This document shows positions 44,895-53,344 of a stretch of DNA of 64,000 bases, one piece after another. The stretch spans positions 132,320 to 196,319 of the forward strand of contig UQLI01000001.1 in assembly GCA_900541715.1 (NCBI GenBank), in the 5' to 3' direction. This DNA is from an uncultured Collinsella sp. (GTDB lineage: Bacteria > Actinomycetota > Coriobacteriia > Coriobacteriales > Coriobacteriaceae). The translations under genes were made by a program, and so were the position numbers. The notes below the pieces were generated by a model. That model was not told where the DNA came from. It saw nothing but the letters and a program-made list of their open reading frames with translations, and did no database searches. Positions within the stretch are counted from its first letter, which is position 1. The number at the start of each line of letters is the position of its first letter.

Positions 44895-46157
44895 ATGGCA
44901 GAGAAACTCATTCCACTGGAGGACGCGCAGTCGATTGTCCTGTCGCACGTTGCTCCGACGGATCTCATCGAGATTCCCGTGTGGCAGGCCGCCGGTCTTC
45001 CCTTGGCCGAGGACGCGGTGGCCGATATCGACATCTCGCCGTTTGCCAACAGCGCTATGGACGGATATGCCGTGCGCTCGGCGGACTTGGCGCAGGCATC
45101 TGGCGAGGCGCCGGTGACGCTCGACGTTATCGGACACGAGGCCGCGGGCCATGTGTTTGAGGGCGCAATCGGCGCGGGCGAGACGGTCCGCATCATGACG
45201 GGCGCGCCGGTACCCGAAGGTGCCGATGCCGTTGTGAAGTACGAGATCGTCGATGTGCTTGACGGTGACGGCAACGAGGGCTCGCGTGTGAGGTTCTCGG
45301 CGCCGGCCAAGGTGGGGGAGAACGTTCGCTCTGCCGCCGAGGAGGCCCATGCCGGCGATGTTGTGATGCACGCCGGCGAGGTCGTGGCTCCGGCGGGCGC
45401 GGGTCTGCTGGCGAGCGCCGGATACGCGAGCGTGAAGGTGCACGCTGCCCCGCGTGTGGGCATCATCTCGCTGGGCACGGAGCTGGTCGCACCGAGTAAG
45501 GTACCGGCGCGTGGTCAGATTCGCGATTCCAACTCCTCGGCGCTGATGGCCGAGGCACTCGATGCCGGCGCCGAGCCCGTGTTCTACGGCATCGCGCCCG
45601 ATGATGAGCAGGCGATTGCCGAGCTGGTACATCGCGCCACGCGAGAGTGCGATTTTGTCATTACGAGCGGTGGCGCCTCGGCGGGCGATTACGACTATGT
45701 GACGGCGCTCGTCCGGCGCGAAGGCGAGGTGCTGTTTGACCGCATCTCGATGCGTCCGGGCAAGGCCATCACGTTTGGCTTGCTCGGGGGTAAGCCCTAC
45801 CTGGGGCTTTCAGGCAATCCGGCCGCGGCGTATGTGGGCTTTGAGATGCTTGCCCGTCCGGCGATCCGCAAGATGCGTGGTTTTGCCGAGGGGGCGCGTC
45901 CCGTACAGCGAGCGGCTCTTACCCACGGTGTGAAAAAGCGCCAGGACCGCCGCTTCTTCGATCGCGCCACGGTTTTGCGCGACCCCGAGACCGGTGAGCT
46001 GTTGGTGACCGAGGCCAAGACGCAGAATTCGGCGCTGCTCGGCACGATGCAGCGGGCCAACTGCCTGCTGCGTATTGACGAAGGACCGTGCGAGCTCAAG
46101 GCGGGAGATGTCGTGGACGTTGTTCGCGTCGACCTGCCCGAGGGCGCCGTATTGTAG
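44895..46157 (+). CDS. moeA: Molybdopterin molybdenumtransferase
   Basis: Inserts molybdate into adenylated molybdopterin; 420 aa. N-terminal domain includes SPFANSAMDGYAVRSADL with the conserved D and Y. The linker-domain segment is RIMTGAPVPEGADAVVKYE. The MoaB-like domain has SLGTELV, RDSNSSALMA and TSGGASAGDYD. Gene order moeA-mogA-modA-modB-modC supports Mo cofactor synthesis. AAGAGGT precedes the ATG. Confidence 0.96.
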   Translation: MAEKLIPLEDAQSIVLSHVAPTDLIEIPVWQAAGLPLAEDAVADIDISPFANSAMDGYAVRSADLAQASGEAPVTLDVIGHEAAGHVFEGAIGAGETVRIMTGAPVPEGADAVVKYEIVDVLDGDGNEGSRVRFSAPAKVGENVRSAAEEAHAGDVVMHAGEVVAPAGAGLLASAGYASVKVHAAPRVGIISLGTELVAPSKVPARGQIRDSNSSALMAEALDAGAEPVFYGIAPDDEQAIAELVHRATRECDFVITSGGASAGDYDYVTALVRREGEVLFDRISMRPGKAITFGLLGGKPYLGLSGNPAAAYVGFEMLARPAIRKMRGFAEGARPVQRAALTHGVKKRQDRRFFDRATVLRDPETGELLVTEAKTQNSALLGTMQRANCLLRIDEGPCELKAGDVVDVVRVDLPEGAVL

Positions 46158-46167
46158 GAGGAATGCT

Positions 46168-46647
46168 ATGGAGCTGAAGATATCGATCGTGACGTGCTCG
46201 GATACGCGCGATCTAGCCCAGGACGAGGCGGGTGCTGCACTCGAGGAACTTATCGAGGCACAGGGCTGGACGGTCGCCTCACATGTGGTCGTGCGCGACG
46301 ACGTCAGCGAGATTGGTGATGCCGTTGTGGAAGCCGCCGATGGGTGCCACGCCAACGTCGTGCTCACCTGCGGCGGTACGGGGCTTTCGATGCGCGATGT
46401 GACGCCCGAGGCGACGCGTGCCGTCTGCGACCGCGATGTGCCGGGTATTGCAGAGGCAATCCGTGCGTACTCGATGACCAAGACACGCCGCGCCATGCTC
46501 TCGCGCGCTATTTGCATGCAACGAGGTCATACACTTGTCGTAAACTTTCCCGGTTCCACGAAGGCCGCCCGCGAAAGCTGGGAGGCCATAGCGGACCAGC
46601 TGGAACATGCGGCCCAGATGACGGCGGGCGGCGGACACGCCAAATAA
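46168..46647 (+). CDS. mogA: MogA/MoaB molybdenum cofactor protein
   Basis: Molybdopterin adenylyltransferase family, 159 aa. It shows IVTCSDTRDLAQDEAG, LTCGGTGLSMRDVTPEAT and the late CMQRGHTLVVNFPGSTKAA. MogA and MoaB have similar motifs and both adenylate molybdopterin. It starts ten bases after moeA with AGGAGG. Confidence 0.93.
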   Translation: MELKISIVTCSDTRDLAQDEAGAALEELIEAQGWTVASHVVVRDDVSEIGDAVVEAADGCHANVVLTCGGTGLSMRDVTPEATRAVCDRDVPGIAEAIRAYSMTKTRRAMLSRAICMQRGHTLVVNFPGSTKAARESWEAIADQLEHAAQMTAGGGHAK

Positions 46648-46660
46648 GCGCACTACCTGC

Positions 46661-46696
46661 GGCGGAGCGACCTTACGGGCCGCTCCGCCTTTGTTT
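46661..46696 (+). terminator. Terminator between mogA and modA
   Basis: GGCGGAGCG and CGCTCCGCC flank an eleven-base loop, followed by TTTGTTTT. Confidence 0.8.
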
Positions 46697-46737
46697 TCCG
46701 CCGAAGCGACGCCGAGGCGCACGCTAACTCGAAACTA

Positions 46738-46775
46738 TATTCTCTGGCGAGAATAATTTCTCACTATCATTATTC
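46738..46775. promoter_or_regulatory. Overlapping palindromes before modA
   Basis: TATTCTC-tggc-GAGAATA (46738-46755) and GAATAAT/ATTATTC (46751-46775) overlap in an AT-rich island. They lie about 80-110 bases before modA, a natural place for a molybdate-responsive repressor such as ModE. Regulator identity is inference. Confidence 0.5.
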
Positions 46776-46850
46776 GCGCAGAAGTATAATCTGGTTGCAG
46801 ATTAAAGCCCGCGGTGGGGTACCCGGGCACAAGGTCCGAAAGGGTTGAAT

Positions 46851-47723
46851 ATGTTCGATATGGTTTCTCGCCGCGGATTCGTCTCGCTTTCTGCTGTCGC
46901 CGCTGCCGGCCTTGGTCTTGCCGGCTGCTCGGGCAGCAAGACGTCCGAGCCGGCCGGATCCGATGCCGGTTCTGCTAAGGCATCTTCCAAGAAAGCTGTC
47001 GAGCTGCAGGTCTTTGCTGCTAACTCCCTCGAGAAGGCCCTTCCCGAGGTCCAGGAGCTCTACACCGACCAGACCGGCACCACCTTTGCCGATACGCAGT
47101 TTAAGGCCTCCGGCGACCTTGTCGAGCAGATGCGCGCCGGTGCCGCCGTCGACGTGCTCATTACCGCTTCCAAGGGCACCATGGATGACGCTGAGACCGC
47201 CGAGCTCGCCGACGTCGATACGCGTGAGGACATGTTCGTCAACGACCTCGTGATCATTCGCGCCGAGGGCTCCGACACCAAGGTCGAGGCCATCGCCGAC
47301 GTCGCGAATCTGGACGGCAAGATCGCCATTGGCGACGCCAAGACCGTCCCCGCCGGCAAGTACGCCAACCAGGCGCTGGCTTCCGTGGGCCTTTATACCG
47401 GCACCGAGGGCGATGACGGCGAGTATGCGCCCGAGATTGCCGACAAGGTGGCCCTGGCCGACAAAGTTGGTACCGCCGCCGCCTATGTGTCCACGGGCGA
47501 CTGCGTGGCCGGTTTTGTCTACAGCTCCGATATCTTCCGCTACGACGGCATCGAGGAGGCCTTCGTATGCCCCGAGGATTCGCACAAGCCCATCGTGTAT
47601 CCGGGTGCCGTTGCCGAGAGCTCCGAGCACGCCGACGAGGCCAAGGCGTTCATCGACTTCTGCCTGACCAACAAGAAGGCTCAGAAGATTTGGGCCAAGT
47701 ACGGCTTTGAGCTTTCCGCGTAG
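46851..47723 (+). CDS. modA: Molybdate-binding lipoprotein ModA
   Basis: Substrate-binding protein of 290 aa. The signal has a twin-arginine-like SRRGFVSL followed by a hydrophobic stretch and lipobox LAGC, so a Tat-exported lipoprotein is likely. The mature part shows LQVFAANSLEKALPEV, ASGDLVEQMRAGAAVDVLITAS and a late AYVSTGDCVAGFVYSSD, typical of ModA. ATG at 46851 has AAAGGG six bases upstream. Confidence 0.93.
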   Translation: MFDMVSRRGFVSLSAVAAAGLGLAGCSGSKTSEPAGSDAGSAKASSKKAVELQVFAANSLEKALPEVQELYTDQTGTTFADTQFKASGDLVEQMRAGAAVDVLITASKGTMDDAETAELADVDTREDMFVNDLVIIRAEGSDTKVEAIADVANLDGKIAIGDAKTVPAGKYANQALASVGLYTGTEGDDGEYAPEIADKVALADKVGTAAAYVSTGDCVAGFVYSSDIFRYDGIEEAFVCPEDSHKPIVYPGAVAESSEHADEAKAFIDFCLTNKKAQKIWAKYGFELSA

Positions 47724-47791
47724 TGCGGCTTGGCGCGATAATTCCATCGCCTTGTGTTTCACTCCGTCCTTGTATTCGCTTGGAGCTTTTC

Positions 47792-49234
47792 GTGCTTAAT
47801 AGATTCCGCATGCTTGTCGCCTGTGCTTTGACCTTCGTGCTTTGCTGGGTGCCGGGATTTGCGTTTGCTGGGGACGCTGAGGACGGGGCCCAGGCTGCTG
47901 CGACCGCTCATGGGCTTTCCTATGGGATCGAGGGTTTTGAGCGGTTGGCCAAGGGGACCGCTCGTGCCATGGAGGGCCAGCCTGAGGGCTACCGGTTTCC
48001 CGTTGACGAGGACGTGGACCTTGTAGTGGCGCCTGCTGCCGATCGCGTTGTTGTGTGGATATCGCCCAAGGCGGTCGAGAAGTATGGATTGGATCCGCAG
48101 GACAACGAGTGCGTATCGGGTCTCAAGGCCCTCGTCTGTAAGCTCGACAGCGCAAACTGCATGGGAGGTGCGCAGCTAGGGGACGTGGATCTTCCTTGGT
48201 ATGTCACGGCGGAAACAACGTTTGATGCCGGCGGGTATACCTATGGCTTTGACGAGCGCGGTGCGGATGGGGACCGCTATGTGGTGATTGCATCAGCCTC
48301 GGGTGATGCCAAAGGCGGCGCGCGTTGGCTTGATAGCGCTCAAATGGTAGAAGCATCGTCTGTCGTGTTGCGGGATGAGCAGGGGCCCTTGACCTCTCTG
48401 GCTTCCTTATTGGGCGGCATCGACTATCGCCCGTTTTGGGTGTCCATAAAAACGAGCGGCCTTGCCCTGCTGATCTCCTTTGCGCTGGGCCTGTTCGCCG
48501 CGTGGAAGACTATGGGTACCTCGAGCCGCATCAAGGGCTTGTTCGATTCGGTTTTTACGATTCCTATGGTGCTGCCGCCCACGGTCTGCGGCTTTCTGCT
48601 CCTCATGCTGTTTGGCCGCTCGACCGGGGTGGGCCAGTGGCTGATCGCTCACGGCATCTCGATTGTCTTTACGTGGCCGGCGGCGGTGATCTCTGCCGTG
48701 GTGGTGTCGTTCCCGCTCGTCTATCGTACGGCGCTCGGAGCCTTCGAGAGCCTCGACACACAGATGCTCGATGCGGCGCGCACGCTGGGCTGGTCCGAGC
48801 GTCGCATCTTTACCAAGCTTATGATGCCGCTTGGCTGGCCCTCGATTGCCGCCGGCACGGTGCTCGCCTTTGCCCGCGCAATGGGCGAGTTTGGCTGCAC
48901 CCTGTTCTTTGCGGGCAACTACGCCGGTATTACGCAGACCATTCCCATCGCCATCTATTTTGAGTGGATGGGCGGCAATACGTCGGTGGCCCTCTTTTGG
49001 GTCGTGGTCGTAATTGTGTTCAGCTTCCTGGTCATCCTGTTCATCAACATGTACACGGCGCATTCGCAAAAGTATCGCGAGCTCGGTCTCTCCCGTGCGG
49101 AGCGCAAGCAGGCCAAGGAGCTCGTCGGGCAGGGCGATTCGCTCGACCCGGCGGGCGGCGATGCCCTGCGTATCGATCGCGAGGCGCTGGTCGAGCTTAT
49201 GCGCGATGATGCGGCGCCGCAGGGAGGTCGATAA
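47792..49234 (+). CDS. modB: Molybdate permease ModB with long N-terminal exported domain
   Basis: 480 aa, about twice a usual ModB. Residues 1-27 look like a signal peptide or first helix (LVACALTFVLCWVPGFAFA). About 28-213 form an unrecognised, mostly acidic extracytoplasmic domain with two Cys near 117 and 123 (LVCKLDSANCM). From 218 the permease has five to six helices, with the EAA loop ARTLGWSERRIFTKLMMPLGWP and GRAMGEFG-like ARAMGEFGCTLF. GTG at 47792 with GGAG six bases upstream is chosen; TTG 47780 and ATG 47810 are alternatives. The C-terminus is an acidic/charged tail. Confidence 0.88.
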   Translation: MLNRFRMLVACALTFVLCWVPGFAFAGDAEDGAQAAATAHGLSYGIEGFERLAKGTARAMEGQPEGYRFPVDEDVDLVVAPAADRVVVWISPKAVEKYGLDPQDNECVSGLKALVCKLDSANCMGGAQLGDVDLPWYVTAETTFDAGGYTYGFDERGADGDRYVVIASASGDAKGGARWLDSAQMVEASSVVLRDEQGPLTSLASLLGGIDYRPFWVSIKTSGLALLISFALGLFAAWKTMGTSSRIKGLFDSVFTIPMVLPPTVCGFLLLMLFGRSTGVGQWLIAHGISIVFTWPAAVISAVVVSFPLVYRTALGAFESLDTQMLDAARTLGWSERRIFTKLMMPLGWPSIAAGTVLAFARAMGEFGCTLFFAGNYAGITQTIPIAIYFEWMGGNTSVALFWVVVVIVFSFLVILFINMYTAHSQKYRELGLSRAERKQAKELVGQGDSLDPAGGDALRIDREALVELMRDDAAPQGGR

Positions 49235-49237
49235 GCT

Positions 49238-50308
49238 ATGTCGCTCGTTTTGGATATTAAGAAACGTTATCCCGGGTTTATGCTCGACATGCAGCTTGAG
49301 GCCGGCGAGGAGCGCGTGGCGCTGCTGGGCGCCTCGGGTTGCGGCAAGAGCTGTACGCTGCGCTGCATCGCTGGCGTGGAGACGCCCGACGAGGGCAAGA
49401 TCGCCGTCAACGGCGTGACCTTTTTTGACTCGGCGGCGGGCATCAACCTGTCCCCCCAGGAGCGAAAATGCGCCCTGTTGTTCCAAAACTATCAGCTGTT
49501 TCCCAACATGACGGTGGCCGATAACGTATGCGCCGGCGTAAAGGATGCGGGCGACGCCGCCGCGCGCAAAAAGCTCGCCGAGCGCTATCTGGGCATTTTC
49601 GGTCTGGCGGATTTTGCCGACCGCTATCCCGCGCGACTCTCGGGCGGTCAGCAGCAACGTGTGGCGCTTGCCCGCATGGTGGCGGCACACCCGGGCATTT
49701 TTATGTTCGACGAGCCCATGAGCGCACTCGATTCCTATCTTAAGAGTGCCCTCGAGCAGAACATGCTCGACCTGTTCGACGTGTGCAACCGCACCGTGCT
49801 CTATGTGAGCCACGACATCGACGAAGCATGCCGCCTCTGCCAGCGCATCTGCGTGATGCACGACGGGCATGTCGAGGAGATCGGCTCCGTCGAGGACGTG
49901 GTCCGCCGCCCGCAGACGCTGGCGGCGCTGCGCTTGACGGGCTGCAAGAACACAGGCCGGGCGCGCAAGATCGGCGACGAAGAAGTTGAGGCCCTCGACT
50001 GGGGCATGACCTTTAACGTGGGTCGCGAGGTTCCCGATGATGTGGCGTACCTGGGCATTCGCGCAAGCTACTTCCATGTTGACAATCGCGCGGAGCGGGG
50101 CCGCAACAGCTATGATTTGCACGTGGCCCGTGTGAGCGATTCGCGCTTTGAGCGGCTGGTGCTGCTGGACGTGCCGCGCGTCGATGCGCCCACACGTCTG
50201 CAGTGGAAGGTCAACAAGGTGGGCGTGCCTGTCGACGAGCTGCCGCAAGCAGGCGAGACGCTGCGCATGCATTTTGATGCCAGCAGGATTCATCTGGTTT
50301 GTCGGTAG
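49238..50308 (+). CDS. modC: Molybdate ABC transporter ATPase ModC
   Basis: ATP-binding subunit of 356 aa. Walker A is LGASGCGKSCT, Q-loop FQNYQLFPNMTV, signature LSGGQQQRVALARM, Walker B IFMFDEPMSALD and switch H in VSHDIDEAC. The C-terminal domain from about 230 (GRARKIGDEEVEALDWG) is in the place of the regulatory oligonucleotide-binding domain. It starts three bases after modB. Confidence 0.93.
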   Translation: MSLVLDIKKRYPGFMLDMQLEAGEERVALLGASGCGKSCTLRCIAGVETPDEGKIAVNGVTFFDSAAGINLSPQERKCALLFQNYQLFPNMTVADNVCAGVKDAGDAAARKKLAERYLGIFGLADFADRYPARLSGGQQQRVALARMVAAHPGIFMFDEPMSALDSYLKSALEQNMLDLFDVCNRTVLYVSHDIDEACRLCQRICVMHDGHVEEIGSVEDVVRRPQTLAALRLTGCKNTGRARKIGDEEVEALDWGMTFNVGREVPDDVAYLGIRASYFHVDNRAERGRNSYDLHVARVSDSRFERLVLLDVPRVDAPTRLQWKVNKVGVPVDELPQAGETLRMHFDASRIHLVCR

Positions 50309-50319
50309 GGCAGAGGGCG

Positions 50320-50350
50320 GGCTGTCGAGGATTCTCGGCAGCCCGCCGTT
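50320..50350 (+). terminator. Terminator after modC
   Basis: GGCGGGCTGTCGAG pairs with CTCGGCAGCCCGCC (one mismatch) and is followed by GTTTCG. Confidence 0.7.
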
Positions 50351-50446
50351 TCGTTCCCTACCGTTCGCCGAATGTAGAATGGTAATTAATTATCAAGCAA
50401 GATAATAATTTATTAAAAGGCAACGGGTACCTCTGTCGTACGAATG

Positions 50447-50478
50447 TCAACGGTGTTCGCATAGTCGATGACCGTTGA
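50447..50478. promoter_or_regulatory. Inverted repeat in the dehydratase-like leader
   Basis: TCAACGGT and ACCGTTGA are exact complements with a 16-base spacer, about 37 bases before the leader ORF. Symmetry and spacing fit a dimeric regulator site. Confidence 0.5.
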
Positions 50479-50514
50479 TATAGTTGACCTCAACTTGTAA
50501 AGGAGGGTGCGCAC

Positions 50515-50583
50515 ATGCCGCAGACGACATACATTCGCCGCGTTGCCGCGCGCGCCCTGTATATGGCTCGGAGCCGCATATGA
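50515..50583 (+). CDS. 22-codon leader ORF with strong ribosome site
   Basis: AGGAGG lies eight bases before the ATG, better than for most genes nearby. The product reads MPQTTYIRRVAARALYMARS-R-I, five arginines and two tyrosines. It ends 159 bases before the dehydratase-like gene. Downstream, GGTTCCCC (50644-50651) is the exact complement of GGGGAACC (50732-50739), which contains that gene's Shine-Dalgarno run. Leader translation could thus affect ribosome access. No homologue recognised. Confidence 0.5.
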   Translation: MPQTTYIRRVAARALYMARSRI

Positions 50584-50742
50584 GCAGGTATGTTCACGGC
50601 TCCGGGAGAGACGACACACAACTAAATAATCAGCTACAAAGCAGGTTCCCCAAAATTCCGGGTTTTCGCGCGGTCGGGTTTTCGCCACCCACCGTGCAGC
50701 AATACCGTAGCTATTCATTTTTGGTTCGAGAGGGGAACCGTT

Positions 50743-52026
50743 ATGGCTGAAGAATTTGATTTCCATCCGATGTGGGAGAGCCTCGGCATGAATCTTGCCG
50801 ACCACGACATGCTGCTGGGCGCCGTGGGCCAGATGTACGGCGATATGTTCCTGACGCAGAACAATCGCCCCAAGTCCACGTCCTACCTGGATTTTGTCGC
50901 CACCAACATCCACAGCGGCCGTATTAAGGAGATGCTCGACAAGAAGGAGGCCGGCGAGGCCACCAAGATCGTCGGTTCGTTCTGTGTCTACGTGCCCGAG
51001 GAGATTGTGCTTGCCTGTGACGGCATCCCCGTGGGTCTGTGCTCTGGTGCCGATTGGGCAACCGATAAGGTCGAGGAGCACCTGCCGCGCAATACCTGCC
51101 CGCTTATCAAGAGCTTTGCCGGCTTTAAGTTGGGCGAGGTTTGCCCCTACATTGAGTCGAGTGACCTGGTGGTGGGCGAGAACACCTGCGATGGCAAGAA
51201 GAAGGCTTATGAGTTTTTTGCCACGCAAAAGAACATGTACGTCATGGATATTCCCAACGTACACGACGAGTCGACGCTCGTGACCTGGAAGGCCGAGGTC
51301 AAGAAGCTCGCCGCCAAGATTGAGGACGAGTGCGGCGTCAAGATTACGCCTGAGCGTCTGAAGGCCGCCATCCACGCCGTCAATGAGAAGCGCCGTGCCC
51401 TGCAGCGCCTTGCTGCCACGCGCACTGCCGACCCGGCGCCCATCAGCGGTCTCGACAGCCTGCTGACCGTTCAGGCCGCCTTTATGGACGACACGCCGCG
51501 TCTGACCGGAGCCATTAACGATATGGCGGCTGAGTGCGAGCAGCGTGTCGAGGCCGGCGAGGGCGTGGCGCCCAAGGGGACCAAGCGCATCCTGTACACC
51601 GGCACGCCCATGGCCGTGCCCAACTGGAAGCTGTTCAACCTCATCGAGAAGGCCGGCGGCGTCGTGGTGGGCGAGGAGTCCTGCACGGGTTCGCGCTACT
51701 ACAAGGATCTGGTCGACGAGTCCGGTGAGACGGTCGACGAGATGCTTGATGCCATCGCCGAGCGCTACTTTAAGATCAACTGCGCCGTCTTTACGCCCAA
51801 CAATCAGCGTATGAAGGACATTGTCCAGATGGCCAAGGACCTGCATGCCGACGGTATCGTCGACGTGGCCCTGCAGTTCTGCACGCTCTACGAGATGGAG
51901 TCGTTTGCCGTGGAGAAGGCTGCCGAGGAGGCAGGCATTCCGTTTATGCACATCACGACCGACTACGCCGGCGAGGACGCAGGCCAACTGCAAACCAGGA
52001 TTGAGGCTTTCTTGGAAACCATTTAG
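50743..52026 (+). CDS. 2-hydroxyacyl-CoA dehydratase-like / double-cubane cluster protein, first subunit
   Basis: 427 aa, family of HgdB/BcrBC/double-cubane cluster proteins, which take one very low-potential electron from an ATP-driven activator. Cysteines at 81, 100, 119, 134, 149, 314, 347 and 380 align with the next gene's protein, in segments such as NTCPLIKS, GENTCDGKKK and INCAVFTPN. Classical dehydratase subunits bind one 4Fe-4S with three Cys; a richer set suggests a double cubane, though this is inference. Neighbours contain no CoA-transferase or acyl-CoA dehydrogenase, so amino-acid fermentation is not indicated. SD is AGAGGGGA. Confidence 0.85.
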   Translation: MAEEFDFHPMWESLGMNLADHDMLLGAVGQMYGDMFLTQNNRPKSTSYLDFVATNIHSGRIKEMLDKKEAGEATKIVGSFCVYVPEEIVLACDGIPVGLCSGADWATDKVEEHLPRNTCPLIKSFAGFKLGEVCPYIESSDLVVGENTCDGKKKAYEFFATQKNMYVMDIPNVHDESTLVTWKAEVKKLAAKIEDECGVKITPERLKAAIHAVNEKRRALQRLAATRTADPAPISGLDSLLTVQAAFMDDTPRLTGAINDMAAECEQRVEAGEGVAPKGTKRILYTGTPMAVPNWKLFNLIEKAGGVVVGEESCTGSRYYKDLVDESGETVDEMLDAIAERYFKINCAVFTPNNQRMKDIVQMAKDLHADGIVDVALQFCTLYEMESFAVEKAAEEAGIPFMHITTDYAGEDAGQLQTRIEAFLETI

Positions 52027-52041
52027 GACTATTCGTCCCGG

Positions 52042-52143
52042 CGGCTTCCCCAGGCACCCGATCTTGCCGTTCAAACCGTCGCTTGCGTACCAAAGTACGC
52101 GGCGCTCCTTTTTCACGGCAACCTCGGGCACCTGGGAAAGCCG
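52042..52143 (+). repeat. Structured repeat family B, copy 1
   Basis: Outer stem CGGCTTcCCCAGG/CCTGGGaAAGCCG (one mismatch), then CCCGA/TCGGG, TTGCCGT/ACGGCAA and an apical GCGTAC/GTACGC. It starts 15 bases after the preceding stop codon and ends 37 before the next start. Confidence 0.85.
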
Positions 52144-52180
52144 TTTCCTTGGTTGGTTAAAAGGTTTGTTAAGGAGTTAT

Positions 52181-53344
52181 ATGTCGGAATATATTGAGCA
52201 GCCGTTGCCGTCCACGTTTGAGGAGTTCAACGAGCAGCGCAAGGCGGCGTTTATTCGCGTCAAGGATTATAAGCAGGCGGGTAATCGCCTGGTCGGCTTT
52301 TTGTGCAGTTATACGCCGCTCGAGATTATCGATGCCGCGGGCGCTGCAAGTGTGGCTCTGTGCGGTACGTCCGATGAGGTGATTCCCGAGGCCGAGAAGG
52401 TGCTGCCGGCAAATCTGTGTCCGCTCATCAAGTCGACCTACGGTTTTGCCTATTCGCAAAAGTGCCCGTTTACGTACTTTAGCGACATGATCATCGGTGA
52501 GACCACCTGCGACGGCAAGAAGAAGATGTACGAGCTGCTCAACGAGCTCAAGCGTACGCACATTCTGCATCTTCCGCAGGGCCGCGACCGCGCCTACGAG
52601 CGCGAGGGCTGGTACGAGGAGTGCCGCCTGCTCAAGGAGGAGCTCGAGGGCTTCTACGGCATCACGATTACTGACGATGACCTGCGCGCTGCCGTCCGTC
52701 GTCGCAACCGCTTGCGTGCGGCCCAGCTCGAGATGTTTGCGCTGCAGGCCAACCAGCCGGCGGCCATGAGCGGCGTCGACCTGATGAGCACCATGTTTGC
52801 CGGTACGTTTAGTTTTGATATCGAGGCCTATACGCAGCAGCTGGAGCAAAAGGTTGCCAAGCTGCGCGCTGCGTACGACGAGGGCGACCGCCCGGTTGCG
52901 GCGGATGCCAAGCGCATTCTGATCACCGGTTGCCCGGTGGGCGGCGTGATCAACAAGATCGGCCGTACTATCGAGTCCAACGGCGGCGTGGTCGTGTGTA
53001 TGGACGACTGCTCGGGCGAGCGCACGGCGGCCATGATGATCGACCCGGACGCGCCCGACATTCTGCGCGCCATCGCCGACCGCTACCTGGACATCAACTG
53101 CTCGGTCATGACGCCCAACGACGGTCGTATGGAGAACACGCTGGCCATGTGCGAGAGGTATCACGTCGATGGCGTGGTGGAAAACGTGCTCCAGGCGTGC
53201 CACACCTTTAACGTGGAGAGTGCGCGCATGCAGGAGGCTGTCGAGGGTGCGGGTATTCCGTATATGAAGATCGAGACCGATTACAGCAACGGCGACATGG
53301 GCCAGATCGAGACTCGCATCGCCGCCTTCATCGAAACCCTCTAG
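52181..53344 (+). CDS. 2-hydroxyacyl-CoA dehydratase-like / double-cubane cluster protein, second subunit
   Basis: 387 aa paralogue of the preceding gene. Cysteines 42, 61, 80, 95, 110, 277, 307 and 340 align with those in the first subunit (NLCPLIKS, GETTCDGKKK, MDDCSGER, INCSVMTPN). Both ends of the gene are bordered by copies of repeat family B; the second copy begins at its stop codon. The two proteins may form a heterodimer or two separate reductases served by one activator. ATG at 52181 has AAGGAG upstream. Confidence 0.85.
   Translation: MSEYIEQPLPSTFEEFNEQRKAAFIRVKDYKQAGNRLVGFLCSYTPLEIIDAAGAASVALCGTSDEVIPEAEKVLPANLCPLIKSTYGFAYSQKCPFTYFSDMIIGETTCDGKKKMYELLNELKRTHILHLPQGRDRAYEREGWYEECRLLKEELEGFYGITITDDDLRAAVRRRNRLRAAQLEMFALQANQPAAMSGVDLMSTMFAGTFSFDIEAYTQQLEQKVAKLRAAYDEGDRPVAADAKRILITGCPVGGVINKIGRTIESNGGVVVCMDDCSGERTAAMMIDPDAPDILRAIADRYLDINCSVMTPNDGRMENTLAMCERYHVDGVVENVLQACHTFNVESARMQEAVEGAGIPYMKIETDYSNGDMGQIETRIAAFIETL

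Noticed and set aside
48407..50293. Long minus-strand ORF opposite modB and modC
   Set aside because: The plus-strand genes show clear ABC transporter motifs; the reverse product has no recognisable domain.
50484..50750. 88-codon plus-strand ORF over the dehydratase-like leader
   Set aside because: Start lacks a ribosome site, overlaps both the leader ORF and the next gene start, and composition is not protein-like.
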